A DNA stretch of 64,000 bases from Nocardioides lijunqiniae (GTDB lineage Bacteria > Actinomycetota > Actinomycetes > Propionibacteriales > Nocardioidaceae), in NCBI RefSeq assembly GCF_015024225.1, contig NZ_JACJGM010000009.1, positions 1 to 64,000 of the forward strand. Direction: 5' to 3'. Below, in pieces: positions 8,810 through 17,125 of this stretch. A model generated the notes under the pieces. The model did not search any database, had not been told where the DNA came from, and saw only the letters and a program-made list of their open reading frames with translations. The translations under genes were made by a program, and so were the position numbers. How positions within the stretch are numbered: the stretch's first letter is position 1; the number at the start of each line of letters is the position of its first letter.

Positions 8810-9802
8810 ATGACCAGCGTGGTGGGGCCCGACTTCATCGTGATCGGCGCGCCGAAGGCCGGCACGACCGCCCTGCACGCGGCACTGACCCAGCACCCCG
8901 AGGTGCGGATGTCGCAGCCCAAGGAGCCCAAGTACTGGCTGTGCGACGACGCGCCGCCGCCGGCCTACCGCGGCCCCGGCGACGCGCACTCCCAGCAGGA
9001 GTGGCTGTGGCGGCGCGACGACTACGAGCGGCTGTTCGCCGACGAGGTCCAGGGCGTCGTCCAGGGTGAGAGCACACCGTTCTACCTCTGGCACCGCGCC
9101 GCCCACCGCCGGATCGCCGAGGGGCTGCCGGACGTGAAGCTGATCGCGGTCGTGCGCGACCCGATCGACCGGGCCTACTCCAACTGGATGCACCTGTGGT
9201 CCGACGGGCTCGAGCCGGTCGCCGACTTCGAGGAGGCGTTCGCGCTGCAGGACCGACGGGTGGCCGACGGATGGGCGCCGTTCTGGCGCTACCGCGACCT
9301 CGGCCGGTACGGCGCGCAGCTCGCCCACCTGCACCGCTTCGTCGACCCCGAGCGGGTGCTGGTGCTGCGCTACCGCGCGATCGTGGACGACCCGGCGGCG
9401 GCCGTCGACCGCACCTGCCGCTTCCTCGGGATCAGCCCGGGGATGGTCGACTCGATCCCGCGCGACAACTCCCACCCGTTCGTCGAGCCGGGCTGGCGAC
9501 CGCGGGTGCTGGGCCCGGTCGTGCGCGCCGGCGCCTCCCTGGGGCAGTTCGTGCCGCCGCAGGTGTGGCGCCGCGCGAGCGCTCCGCTGATCTCCCGGCT
9601 CGCCGGGTCGGCCGCGGCGCACCGTCCGCTGCTCGCCCCCGAGGCGCGCGAACGGCTGATCCCGCACTTCGCCGAGGACATCGCCCAGCTGGCCGAGGTC
9701 ACCGGCGAGAGCTTCGACGACTGGCTCTCGACCGCCAGCCGCGGCTCCTTCGCGCAGCGCGCCTCGCAGAGCGGTCAGCGCACGCAGGTCACGAGGTCGT
9801 GA
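8810..9802 (+). CDS. PAPS-dependent sulfotransferase domain protein
   Basis: This 330-residue cytosolic enzyme probably transfers sulfate from PAPS to a hydroxyl or amine acceptor. The 5'-phosphosulfate loop is IGAPKAGTTAL (about 11-21), and the 3'-phosphate motif appears as VVRDPIDRAYSNWMHLW. The glycan/heparan-type sulfotransferase pattern continues with YRAIVDDPAAAVDRTCRFLGI. The acceptor is unknown. ATG 8810 follows CATAGT by six bases and probably begins a leaderless message. The last 28 bases overlap the convergent glycosidase-like gene. Confidence 0.85.
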   Translation: MTSVVGPDFIVIGAPKAGTTALHAALTQHPEVRMSQPKEPKYWLCDDAPPPAYRGPGDAHSQQEWLWRRDDYERLFADEVQGVVQGESTPFYLWHRAAHRRIAEGLPDVKLIAVVRDPIDRAYSNWMHLWSDGLEPVADFEEAFALQDRRVADGWAPFWRYRDLGRYGAQLAHLHRFVDPERVLVLRYRAIVDDPAAAVDRTCRFLGISPGMVDSIPRDNSHPFVEPGWRPRVLGPVVRAGASLGQFVPPQVWRRASAPLISRLAGSAAAHRPLLAPEARERLIPHFAEDIAQLAEVTGESFDDWLSTASRGSFAQRASQSGQRTQVTRS

Positions 9803-10662
9803 GCCCCGTCGGGTCGCGCGGCCTCGACGTAGAAGCGGGTGCGCCCGTCGGGCAGCGGGACCGCCGCGGCGTAGCGGAACGCGCCGTCGCTGTGCGGGGA
9901 GGCGATCGGGGCGAGGTCGTCGGGGACCAGGCGGGTGCCGTCCCAGCGGGCCACGCCGGTCTGCTCGTACCAGTTGGAGGCGGCGTCGGCGCGGCCGTCG
10001 TACAGCACGGTCAGGGGTGAGCCCGGCAGCACCGCCGCGACCCGGGCGCCGCGCGCGTCCCACTCGCCGGGGCGGCCGGCCAGCACCTCGCCGTGGTCGG
10101 TCCACTCGAGCCCGTCGGCGCTCGTGAGCCGGCGACTCGTCATCCGGTCCTCGTGGCCGGCCTCGTCGAGCGGGTGGCAGCACAGCCACATCTCCCAGCC
10201 GTCGTCACCGACGGTGACCACCGGGTCCTTGACCGCCGTGTGCTCGTCGCCCGCCAGGACCACCTGCTGGTGGCCCGTCGACAGCTCCTCGACGGTGGGC
10301 GCCGTGAGGCTGTCGACCCACCAGTGCTTGGACCCCGGCGTCGCGCACGAGAGGTAGAGGCGCCAGCCGAGGCCGGGCACCGGCACCAGGACGGGGCGCT
10401 CGAAGGACTCCGCGCCGAAGGTGTCGCGGTGCACCCGGGTCACCGGATCGAACGTCACGCCGTCGTCGGAGCGGGCCACCACCACGGTCACCCCGCGGCC
10501 GTCGGTGAGCGGACGGCGCACCCGCCAGGTGAGCCAGAAGACGCCGTCGACGAGCACCGCGCTGGCGGCGCCGGCCCAGTTGCCGGGGCCCGCGTCGGGC
10601 GCGGGGACGACCACCTGGACGTCGTCGTACGACGGGAGCGGCACCAGCGCGGGGAGGGTCAT
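9775..10662 (-). CDS. Five-bladed beta-propeller, GH43/GH32-like protein
   Basis: This 295-residue protein has the repeating strand pattern of GH43/GH32-type propellers: DGVFWLTWRVRRPLTDGRGVTVVVARSDDGVTF, WRLYLSCATPG, DGWEMWLCCHPLDEAGHE and FYVEAARPDG. The invariant acidic trio cannot be assigned with confidence, so it may be a non-catalytic relative. No signal peptide is seen, implying a cytoplasmic protein. I chose ATG 10662 because TATGAT (10670-10675) stands seven bases upstream, fitting a leaderless start; ATG 10674 is the alternative. Its promoter overlaps a 9-9-9 inverted repeat shared with the divergent HIT-like gene. Confidence 0.7.
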   Translation of the reverse strand: MTLPALVPLPSYDDVQVVVPAPDAGPGNWAGAASAVLVDGVFWLTWRVRRPLTDGRGVTVVVARSDDGVTFDPVTRVHRDTFGAESFERPVLVPVPGLGWRLYLSCATPGSKHWWVDSLTAPTVEELSTGHQQVVLAGDEHTAVKDPVVTVGDDGWEMWLCCHPLDEAGHEDRMTSRRLTSADGLEWTDHGEVLAGRPGEWDARGARVAAVLPGSPLTVLYDGRADAASNWYEQTGVARWDGTRLVPDDLAPIASPHSDGAFRYAAAVPLPDGRTRFYVEAARPDGAHDLVTCVR

Positions 10663-10671
10663 GGACCCGAT

Positions 10672-10698
10672 CATAGTCGAGCATTTCGATCGACTATG
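10672..10698. promoter_or_regulatory. Perfect 9-bp inverted repeat, candidate operator
   Basis: CATAGTCGA (10672-10680) and TCGACTATG (10690-10698) are exact reverse complements around a nine-base spacer. The left arm overlaps the TATGAT -10 box of the propeller gene, and the site lies between two divergent genes. It looks like a dimeric repressor operator; no regulator gene is adjacent. Confidence 0.65.
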
Positions 10699-10778
10699 CG
10701 ACGCGGGCCCGTGCGGGCGTCCCGACGGGTCCCCGGGGTCGATGCGTGCCGGCCCGGCGCGGGTGGCACAGTGGGCCC

Positions 10779-11393
10779 ATGCCGGAGTCTGCCGCACAGG
10801 TCTACGCCCGCGTCGTCGCCGCCGTCGGACCCGACGGCCGCCTCCCGATGCCTCCGGCGGGCGGCTGGGACAACTTCCCGTGGACCGTCGCCGACGGTGC
10901 CGTGGTGCCGCGCGTGCTGCCGCCGCCGTCGGAGGAGGCGCCGCGCCACGGCGAGGGCGACCGGCCCTGCTCGTCGTGCGAGGGCTTCGACCCCGACCAC
11001 GTGGTGTGGGAGGACGAGCGCTGGGTGCTGACCCACCCCGGCGGGCCCTCCGGGCTGCCGCTGGTCCTGCTGCTGCACACCCGCGAGCACCTCGACTACG
11101 GCGACCTCGACGACGACCAGGCCTCCGAGATGGGCCGGATCTCCAACCGGCTGGTGCGGATCATGGAGCACCTGCCCCACGTCGCGCGCGTGCACGCCAA
11201 CCGCTACGGCGACGGCGCGTCGCACTTCCACCTGTGGTTCTTCGCCCGCACCGTCGGGCTCACCGGCGTGATCGGCTCCACCGCCCTGGAGTGGGACGCG
11301 ATCCTCCCGCCGGTGCCGGAGGACGTCTGGCGCGCCGACCTGCACACGGTCGCCAGCAAGCTGGCCAACTCGGGTGGCGACGCCCGCGTCTGA
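10779..11393 (+). CDS. HIT-like (histidine triad superfamily) protein
   Basis: This 204-residue protein resembles HIT-superfamily nucleotide hydrolases/transferases: a cysteine pair in RPCSSCEGF (zinc or structural), VVWEDERWVLTHPGGPSGLPLVLLLHTREHLD, HANRYGDGASHFHLWFFART. Only two of the usual triad histidines (HFH) are visible, closer to the divergent HIT/GalT-like group than to Ap4A hydrolases. The substrate is not predictable. The start ATG 10779 follows CACAGT by six bases. The downstream MFS gene begins inside its last 20 bases, so the two are an operon. Confidence 0.75.
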   Translation: MPESAAQVYARVVAAVGPDGRLPMPPAGGWDNFPWTVADGAVVPRVLPPPSEEAPRHGEGDRPCSSCEGFDPDHVVWEDERWVLTHPGGPSGLPLVLLLHTREHLDYGDLDDDQASEMGRISNRLVRIMEHLPHVARVHANRYGDGASHFHLWFFARTVGLTGVIGSTALEWDAILPPVPEDVWRADLHTVASKLANSGGDARV

Positions 11394-12861
11394 CGCCGGC
11401 CCTGCCCGCGACGCGGAGCAGGAGGAGGTCGCCGACCCGCGGCGCTGGCGCATCCTCGGGGTCTCGCTCGTCGTGGGCTTCATGTCCCTGCTCGACGTGT
11501 CGATCGTCAACGTCGCCATCCCCTCCATGCAGGAGGGCCTGGCCACGTCGGCCGGCACGATCCAGTGGGTCGTGTCGGGCTACGCCCTGACCTTCGGGCT
11601 GACCCTGGTCGCGGGAGGGCGCCTGGGCGACGCGTTCGGCCGTCGGCGGCTGATGCTCATCGGGCTGGCCGGCTTCATCGTCTCCAGCGCGGCGGTGGGG
11701 CTGGCGCCGAACGCCGCCCTGGTCGTCCTCGCCCGCCTCGCGCAGGGGGCGACGGCGGGGCTGCTCACCCCGCAGAACTCCGGGCTGATCCAGCAGCTCT
11801 TCCGCGGCCGCGAGCGGGCGCGGGCGTTCGGGATGTTCGGCTTCACCGTGTCGAGCGCCTCCGCGCTCGGGCCGGTCCTGGGTGGGCTGATCATCGCGGC
11901 CGCCGGCGAGGACGACGGCTGGCGCTGGCTCTTCCTGATCAACGTGCCCATCGGGCTCGTGGCGATGGTCGCCGTGGCGCGGCTCGTCCCGAGGCGCGAG
12001 CCCGGCGCCGCGCGCGACCCGGCCAACCGGATCGACGTACCGGGGGCGCTGCTGCTGGGCGCCACCGTCCTGTGCCTGCTCTACCCCGTCGTCCGGCTCG
12101 AGGGGGGCGAGCAGCTGCCGCTGGTGCTCCTCGCCGGCGTCCCGGCGTTCATCTGGGCGTTCGTCGCCTGGGAGCGGCACCTCACCCGCACCGGCCACGC
12201 GCCCCTGCTCGACCTCGCCCTGCTGCGCGAGCTGCCCGGCTACGTCAACGGCCTGGCCGTCGGCGCGCTCTACTTCACCGGCTTCACCGGCGTGCTGCTG
12301 GTCGTCTCGGTGCACCTGCAGGGCGACCTCGGCTACACGCCGCTGATGGCCGGGCTGCTGCTGATGCCGTTCGCCGTCGGCTCGGCCGTGGCCGCGCCGG
12401 TCGCCGGCCGTCTCGTCTCCGACGTCGGGCGCCGGATCACGGTGATCGCGCTGGTCGTGATGATGACCGGGGTGGCGGCCCTCGCGCTGCTGGCGCCGCA
12501 CGCCGACCCGCTGTGGCCGGTGGCCGTCCCGGCGCTGCTGGTGGCCGGACTCGGCGGCGGTGCGGTCATCTCCCCCAACCTCACGCTGACGCTGACCGAC
12601 GTACCCCCGCGGATGGGGGGTGCGGCGGGCGGGGCGCTCCAGACCGGGCAGCGCATCGGCTCCGCGATCGGCGCGGCGCTGCTGATGACCGTCTACGAGC
12701 TCACGCGCGACTCCGCGTCGAGCACGACCGCGCTCACCGCCGCGCTGGTCACCGCCCTGGTCGTCCTCAGCGTCGCGCTGGCGATGTCCCTGCTGTCGCT
12801 GCACCAGGAGCGCCGGCAGTCCCGCTCGACGGGTGCAGCCACCACGCCATCCGACGCGTGA
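11374..12861 (+). CDS. MFS transporter, DHA2 (14-helix) family
   Basis: This is a proton-coupled drug/metabolite efflux pump of 495 residues with about 14 membrane helices. DHA2 signatures are visible: DVSIVNVAIPSMQEGL in helix 1, QWVVSGYALTFGLTLVAGGRLGDAFGRRR for helix 2 and motif A, and ALGPVLGGLI for antiporter motif C. It starts at GTG 11374, overlapping the HIT-like gene by 20 bases, so the two are translated together. The last 95 bases overlap the convergent ABM-membrane gene. The substrate is unknown. Confidence 0.92.
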   Translation: MATPASDAGPARDAEQEEVADPRRWRILGVSLVVGFMSLLDVSIVNVAIPSMQEGLATSAGTIQWVVSGYALTFGLTLVAGGRLGDAFGRRRLMLIGLAGFIVSSAAVGLAPNAALVVLARLAQGATAGLLTPQNSGLIQQLFRGRERARAFGMFGFTVSSASALGPVLGGLIIAAAGEDDGWRWLFLINVPIGLVAMVAVARLVPRREPGAARDPANRIDVPGALLLGATVLCLLYPVVRLEGGEQLPLVLLAGVPAFIWAFVAWERHLTRTGHAPLLDLALLRELPGYVNGLAVGALYFTGFTGVLLVVSVHLQGDLGYTPLMAGLLLMPFAVGSAVAAPVAGRLVSDVGRRITVIALVVMMTGVAALALLAPHADPLWPVAVPALLVAGLGGGAVISPNLTLTLTDVPPRMGGAAGGALQTGQRIGSAIGAALLMTVYELTRDSASSTTALTAALVTALVVLSVALAMSLLSLHQERRQSRSTGAATTPSDA

Positions 12862-13396
12862 CCCACGGCAGCGCGACGTAGGTCATCACCGGCGTCATCA
12901 CCAGGACCGAGAGCAGCACCCTCAGGGGCAGCACCAGGTCCGGCACCAGCCGGCTCGAGGCGACGTTGACCGCGACGCTCAGCGGGAAGAACACCAGGAA
13001 GATCACGCACGCCTGCTTCCACCGGGGCGGTGCGACCGGGGCCGGCGCCCGGTCGTCGCTGACCTCGCGCGTCTCCGGCTCGTCGAACCAGCCCTCGATG
13101 CCGGTGCGCTTCTCCACGCGCGACTCGACCACGCCCAGGCCGGCGGCCGAGGAGCGCCACCACTGCCGCTGGGGCGAGTGCTCCCACGCCTGCAGGGACT
13201 CGTGGTCGGCGAACCGGTAGAGCATGTGCCAGGTCTCGGAGTCCGGCTGCGGTCGCACCCAGCCGGCGCCGAGGAACCCGGGGAACCGCTCCGCCAGCCT
13301 GATCCCCGCCGACAGCCAGCTCACCATCTCCGGCTCGTGACCGGCCTCCAGGTGACGGGTGATGGAGACGGTCACGGGCTCGCTCATGGGCTCCAT
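12767..13396 (-). CDS. ABM-domain protein with two C-terminal membrane helices
   Basis: Residues 1-105 are an antibiotic-biosynthesis-monooxygenase (dimeric ferredoxin-like) domain: VTVSITRHLEAGHEPEMVSWLSAG, FPGFLGAGWVRPQPDSETWHMLYRFADHESLQAWEHS. After a proline-rich linker there are two membrane spans (about 130-150 and 155-178). This arrangement is known as a membrane-anchored ABM family, but the reaction is not established. It has 209 residues from ATG 13396; ATG 13387 (MSEPVTV) is equally possible. It overlaps the convergent MFS gene by 95 bases, which is unusually long and makes the exact C-terminus interesting. Confidence 0.8.
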   Translation of the reverse strand: MEPMSEPVTVSITRHLEAGHEPEMVSWLSAGIRLAERFPGFLGAGWVRPQPDSETWHMLYRFADHESLQAWEHSPQRQWWRSSAAGLGVVESRVEKRTGIEGWFDEPETREVSDDRAPAPVAPPRWKQACVIFLVFFPLSVAVNVASSRLVPDLVLPLRVLLSVLVMTPVMTYVALPWVTRRMAWWLHPSSGTAGAPGAATAGTSPARR

Positions 13397-13445
13397 GCTC
13401 CCCTACCCGCGGAGGGGGTGCGCGAGGTGCGCCCGGTGCGGTGTC

Positions 13446-14057
13446 ATGGGTCACGTGACCGCCTCCTTCCTGTCCGCACCACCCGTGACCGCGGCCGTCC
13501 AGGCCCTCTACGACGACGACGTCGACGACGTCGGCTACGTCATGAACCTCACCCACCTGTGGGCGCACCAGCCGGAGACGCTCGAGGGCCTGTTCGGGCT
13601 GCTGGGCCGGGTCGGCGCCGAGGGCGGGTTCAGCCTGCGCGAGCGCGGGATCCTCGTCGCGGCCACGGCCGCCTCGCTCGGCGACTCCTACTGCGCCCTG
13701 GCCTGGGGCTCCCGGCTCGGCAACGAGGCCGACCCGGTCCTCGCCGCCGGCGTGCTCCGCGGCACCGACGAGGGCCTCACCGCAGCCGAGCGCGCGATGG
13801 CGGCCTGGGCGCGCGCCGTCGCCACCGATCCCAACGGCACGACCGCCTCCGACGTGCAGGTGCTGCGCGACGCGGGCTTCGACGACGCCCGGATCTTCGC
13901 CATGACGACGTTCGTCGCCCTGCGCATCGCTTTCTCGACGGTCAACGACGCGCTCGGCGCCGCGCCTGACGCCGGCCTGAGCCGTACCGCGCCCGCCGAG
14001 GTGTGGGACGCGGTGACGTTCGGCCGTCCTGCCGCCGAGGACGACGCACCGGCCTAG
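13446..14057 (+). CDS. Carboxymuconolactone decarboxylase/AhpD-like protein
   Basis: This all-helical protein of about 203 residues resembles CMD-family proteins: NLTHLWAHQPETLEGLFGLLG, SLRERGILVAATAASLGDSYCALAWGSRLGN, and a C-terminal FVALRIAFSTVNDALGA. The redox motif of AhpD is C-x-x-C; here only one cysteine remains (DSYCALAWG), so peroxidase activity through a CXXC pair is unlikely. The start may be ATG 13446 or GTG 13455. A perfect palindrome, GGTCACGTGACC (13449-13460), lies over the start region and could be an operator. Confidence 0.8.
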   Translation: MGHVTASFLSAPPVTAAVQALYDDDVDDVGYVMNLTHLWAHQPETLEGLFGLLGRVGAEGGFSLRERGILVAATAASLGDSYCALAWGSRLGNEADPVLAAGVLRGTDEGLTAAERAMAAWARAVATDPNGTTASDVQVLRDAGFDDARIFAMTTFVALRIAFSTVNDALGAAPDAGLSRTAPAEVWDAVTFGRPAAEDDAPA

Positions 14058-14067
14058 GCGGGGCGGG

Positions 14068-14787
14068 TCAGCAGGCGGTGCCGCGGTCGACGGCGAGGAC
14101 CGCGCCGGTGACGGACGCGGCCGCGTCGGAGGCGAGGTAGGCCACCGACTCGGCGATGTGCCGGGGCGGCATGAAGCCGTAGCGCCCGCCCGCGGTCTCG
14201 CTGAGCAGACCCCAGTCGAGGTCGGCACCGTCGTGCTCGGCCGCCGCGCCCATGGGGAGGTCGGTCTCCACTCCCCCGGGGCACACGGTGTTGACGCGGA
14301 TGCCGTCCTCGGCCAGCTCGAGCGCCAGCGACTTCATCAGCATGATCACGCCGCCCTTCGACGCGCAGTAGGCCGCCTGGTACGGCTGGGCCCGCAGCCC
14401 TGCCACCGACGCGATCGTCACGATGTTGCCGCGGCTCTCGCGCAGCGCGGGCAGCGCGGCCTGGCTCATCAGCATGGGTCCCGTCAGGTTGACGGCGAGG
14501 TGCCGCTGCCAGGTCGCGAGGTCCAGCTCCCCGAACCGGCGGAACTGGTCGATCCCCGCCACGTTGACCAGCACGTCGAGGCCACCGAGCTCGGCGACCG
14601 CTTCGGCGACGGCGTCGGTCACCGACCCCGCGTCGCCGACGTCGCACGGCCGCACCCCGTCGGCCTCGCGGAGGTCGACCCCGACGACGCGTGCCCCCTC
14701 CTCCTCGAGCAGCTCGACCGTCGCCCGCCCGATCCCGCCCGCCGCCCCGGTGACCAGTGCCCGCCTGCCCTCGAACCGTGCCGTCAC
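14068..14787 (-). CDS. Short-chain dehydrogenase/reductase
   Basis: This is a classical SDR of 239 residues using NAD(P)H: cofactor motif TGAAGGIG (13-20), NVAG (75-78), and catalytic S127, Y140 and K144 (IASVAG; YCASK). VDLREADG after strand 2 suggests NAD(H) preference through an acidic residue (inference). GTG 14787 was chosen because GGAG (14794-14797) lies six bases upstream; a longer reading adds a non-conserved Arg-rich leader. Its 3' end lies 10 bases from the convergent CMD-like gene. The substrate is unknown. Confidence 0.9.
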   Translation of the reverse strand: MTARFEGRRALVTGAAGGIGRATVELLEEEGARVVGVDLREADGVRPCDVGDAGSVTDAVAEAVAELGGLDVLVNVAGIDQFRRFGELDLATWQRHLAVNLTGPMLMSQAALPALRESRGNIVTIASVAGLRAQPYQAAYCASKGGVIMLMKSLALELAEDGIRVNTVCPGGVETDLPMGAAAEHDGADLDWGLLSETAGGRYGFMPPRHIAESVAYLASDAAASVTGAVLAVDRGTAC

Positions 14788-14864
14788 GTCGCGCTCCGTC
14801 CTCGTCGATGACGTCCCCCTCCGAGCCGCCGCGGGCATCCTCGCACCGCTGAGGACTCAGCAGT

Positions 14865-14908
14865 CGTTGGTTGAGGAGGTTGCGCTGGCAACCGTCTCGA
14901 CACCAACG
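14865..14908. repeat. REP-like palindromic repeat, variant type
   Basis: GTTGGT at 14866 is matched by ACCAAC near 14903, and an inner hairpin GGTTGC-GCTG-GCAACC lies between them. The GTCTCGAC element links it to the other interspersed repeats of this window. Confidence 0.55.
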
Positions 14909-14910
14909 CC

Positions 14911-15684
14911 TCAGGACGACAGCGCCTCCGGCGTCCACGCCACCCATCCGAACGACCCCGCGCCCGCGGGCCGCTCGGACACGTCGTCGTCCGGCTCCGG
15001 CCCCTCCTCCAGCGTCAGCCACCACCCGTCGTCACTCCGGTCGTGCTCCGCCCAGACGCCGTCGGACCAGCCGCGCCCCCAGTCGCCAGCTCCGCCCGTG
15101 CTGGAGGTCGCGACCCACTCGCCGTCGACCCGACGGAAGTGCTCGAGGTTGATGTCGGCCCCGTCGCCGTTGGCGTCGATCACCGCGGCCCCGCGGTCGC
15201 CGAGCGTGCCCACCGCGCGCACGACGGCGTACCGACCGTCCCACCCACCGGCCTCGATCACGGTCCGCGCGTCCAGGTCACTCATCCCACGATCGTCCCA
15301 GTCCGGGCGCCGTGACGGCGAGAGGACGGCTTGGTGGTAGCCGGCCTCGACCAGACCCTCCACCGCGGCGTCCATCAAGGCACGCCCCAGACCTCGGCGC
15401 CAGGCGCGTGGCAGGACCGCGATGGTGTCCAGCTCTCCGAGCCCGGGGTCGATCGGATCTCGACTCGGACCAACCCCCGCGAAGCCCACGACCCCGACCT
15501 CGTCCTCGACGAGCCACCAACGATTCCCGCGTGCGGTCAGGTCCTGTCTCCATCGGAGCACTTGGCTGCGGTTCAGCACGCGCGGTGGTGCCACCCCGGC
15601 GAAGGCCTCATTCCACGACGCCACATAGATGCTTGCGACGTGCACCGCGTCCGCGGGAGTGACGCGTCGCATCGAAGAGCGCAT
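14911..15684 (-). CDS. GNAT acetyltransferase, C-terminally cut and fused to an unknown domain
   Basis: Residues 1-130 carry the GNAT fold, with LDTIAVLPRAWRRGLGRALMDAAVEGLVEAGY including the R-x-x-G-x-G acetyl-CoA loop. The usual last strands (N-x-R-A-x-x-F-Y-x-x-x-G-W) are missing. At residue 134 the frame runs into MSDLDARTV and continues 124 residues with no family I know, rich in D, G and W (WTPEALSS at the end). A GACGAT box six bases before that ATG (15285) suggests the second part may also be a separate gene. ATG 15684 likewise follows GACACT by six bases. Total 257 residues. Confidence 0.7.
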   Translation of the reverse strand: MRSSMRRVTPADAVHVASIYVASWNEAFAGVAPPRVLNRSQVLRWRQDLTARGNRWWLVEDEVGVVGFAGVGPSRDPIDPGLGELDTIAVLPRAWRRGLGRALMDAAVEGLVEAGYHQAVLSPSRRPDWDDRGMSDLDARTVIEAGGWDGRYAVVRAVGTLGDRGAAVIDANGDGADINLEHFRRVDGEWVATSSTGGAGDWGRGWSDGVWAEHDRSDDGWWLTLEEGPEPDDDVSERPAGAGSFGWVAWTPEALSS

Positions 15685-15744
15685 CGTCCGAGTGTCGCAA
15701 CGGGGCGGAACGTGCGCCAGATGGATCGTGCTGGCCGTCAGGTC

Positions 15745-16971
15745 TCACTCCCGCTTGTGGAAGGAGACCTTGCCGCCCTCGTGGTGGGTGACTCCGTAGC
15801 CGGGGTGATGGATCAGCGTGTGGTGGCGGGGGCAGAGCATCGCGCCGCGCTCGACCGAGGTGTCGCCGCCCTGGGACCAGGGGTCGAGGTGGTGGGCGTG
15901 GCACCAGGCCGACGGCCGATCGCAACCCAGGGCGATGCAGCCGCCGTCGCGCACGGCCATGGCGATGCGCTGGGCCTTGGTGTGGAAGCGTCGTCTGCGG
16001 CCGACGTCGAGGACCTGGGACCTCCCGCCGAGGACGACGGGGATCACGCCGGCCTCGCACGCCATCGTGCGGGCGAGGCTGGGGCTGATGCGGGTGCCGG
16101 TGTCGAGCTGCGCGGCCTTGAGCCCACCCATGAGGGTTTCGAGGGTCATGGTGACGACGACGGTGGCGTCCATGCCGGCGGCTTTGGGGAGCTTGTCTAC
16201 GGGGTAACGGTCGACGTACTCGATGAACGCCAGCCCCATCCCGTGCGGCGTGGATCCCTCGCCACCGGCCTTGGGTGAGGCCAACGCTTGGAGGGGCTTG
16301 CGGAGCTTGTCGGCCTCGTGGGTGGGCATCGAGAACCGGCCGTAGGTGGTGCCGTGGCCGTCGTCGTGCATCGTGAACCTGGCCTTGGCTCGGGCCTGGC
16401 GCTCCTGGGCCTCGAGCTGCCTGGCTTCTTCTGCTTCGCCGACCTCGGGGGCGACGACGTCGAGGACCTGCTTGCCGAGGACCCGTAGGCGGATGGCGTC
16501 GAAGTGCTCGGCCTCGCCGAGGAGGTGGTCACGCGCTTGGGTCCTGATCGCGGTGCCGACGTCGTCGGGCAGCGCGTCGACGGCCTCGACGATCACCTTC
16601 GCCTGGTCGGCCAGGACATCACCGCGGCTGAGTGCGTCCTCGACCGGTGGGTGGGCTTCGAGGGCTTTGCCGAGCTTGGTGAGGGCCGCGGCGTCGCGTG
16701 AGGTCATGTGCGTCTCGTGGGCCAACCAGGCGGCTGCCGAGGTTGCGCCTTGGGCGGCGCCGACCTCGGTCCGCTCGGCCTGGACGGCGGTCTTGAGGGT
16801 GAGTGCGGCGAGGCGGGCGTTGAGGCGGGTCTCCTCTAGCAGCGCCAGTGCTGCTTCCTCTTTCGTCAGGGACCACAGGGGCTGGTCGGCGACGGTGTCG
16901 AGCTCGGCGTGAGCGTGTGCCATGGCGACGAGCAGGGGGTGGCTCGGCGGGTGGGTGGCGGGGCTGCTCAT
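15745..16971 (-). CDS. DUF222 / HNH endonuclease (13E12-type)
   Basis: This 408-residue protein has an N-terminal helical DUF222 domain (about 30-330) and a C-terminal HNH nuclease: CDRPSAWCHAHHLDPWSQGGDTSVERGAMLCPRHHTLIH, with two CxxC/H-type metal sites. Such proteins are multi-copy in actinobacteria and in mycobacteria are known as 13E12 repeat proteins. The role is probably DNA cleavage, with targets unknown. The start was set to ATG 16971; an upstream TTG (16983) would duplicate SSPMSSP. Unlike its relative at 50115-51470, no SOS box is seen upstream. It borders a cluster of interspersed repeats. Confidence 0.88.
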   Translation of the reverse strand: MSSPATHPPSHPLLVAMAHAHAELDTVADQPLWSLTKEEAALALLEETRLNARLAALTLKTAVQAERTEVGAAQGATSAAAWLAHETHMTSRDAAALTKLGKALEAHPPVEDALSRGDVLADQAKVIVEAVDALPDDVGTAIRTQARDHLLGEAEHFDAIRLRVLGKQVLDVVAPEVGEAEEARQLEAQERQARAKARFTMHDDGHGTTYGRFSMPTHEADKLRKPLQALASPKAGGEGSTPHGMGLAFIEYVDRYPVDKLPKAAGMDATVVVTMTLETLMGGLKAAQLDTGTRISPSLARTMACEAGVIPVVLGGRSQVLDVGRRRRFHTKAQRIAMAVRDGGCIALGCDRPSAWCHAHHLDPWSQGGDTSVERGAMLCPRHHTLIHHPGYGVTHHEGGKVSFHKRE

Positions 16972-17085
16972 GGGACTACTCAAGCAGCCGCCACCGACAG
17001 TGGTGCCCTGTCAGGAGGCGGTTGTCCACAGGGTGTGGAGCATGGGTGGCTTTCTTTCTTGGATTTTACTTTCGGTGGTCGGTGG
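16972..17085. other. Intergenic stretch with AT-rich tract
   Basis: No gene is seen here. It holds one TTGTCCACA (17022-17030), matching the actinobacterial DnaA-box consensus, and a pyrimidine/AT-rich tract (about 17050-17073) that stands out from the GC-rich surroundings. A single box is not enough to call an origin. Confidence 0.4.
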
Positions 17086-17125
17086 GGTGGTTTCGAGGCT
17101 CGCTGCGCTCGCACCTCAACCACCG
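17086..17125 (+). repeat. Interspersed repeat type A, copy 1
   Basis: This imperfect palindrome is bounded by GGTGGTTT and CAACCACCG, with the core CGAGGCTCGCTGCGCTCGC. The same element occurs at 17284-17323, 28664-28703 (reverse), 29134-29173 and 51526-51566, always between genes. Confidence 0.8.

Noticed and set aside
9775..10797. 340-residue version of the propeller protein
   Set aside because: The extra N-terminal residues run through the inverted-repeat operator and promoter; ATG 10662 with TATGAT seven bases upstream is better.
17022..17073. Possible replication origin: a DnaA-box-like TTGTCCACA next to an AT-rich tract
   Set aside because: Only one good box is present, with no dnaA/dnaN genes nearby; origins need clusters of boxes.
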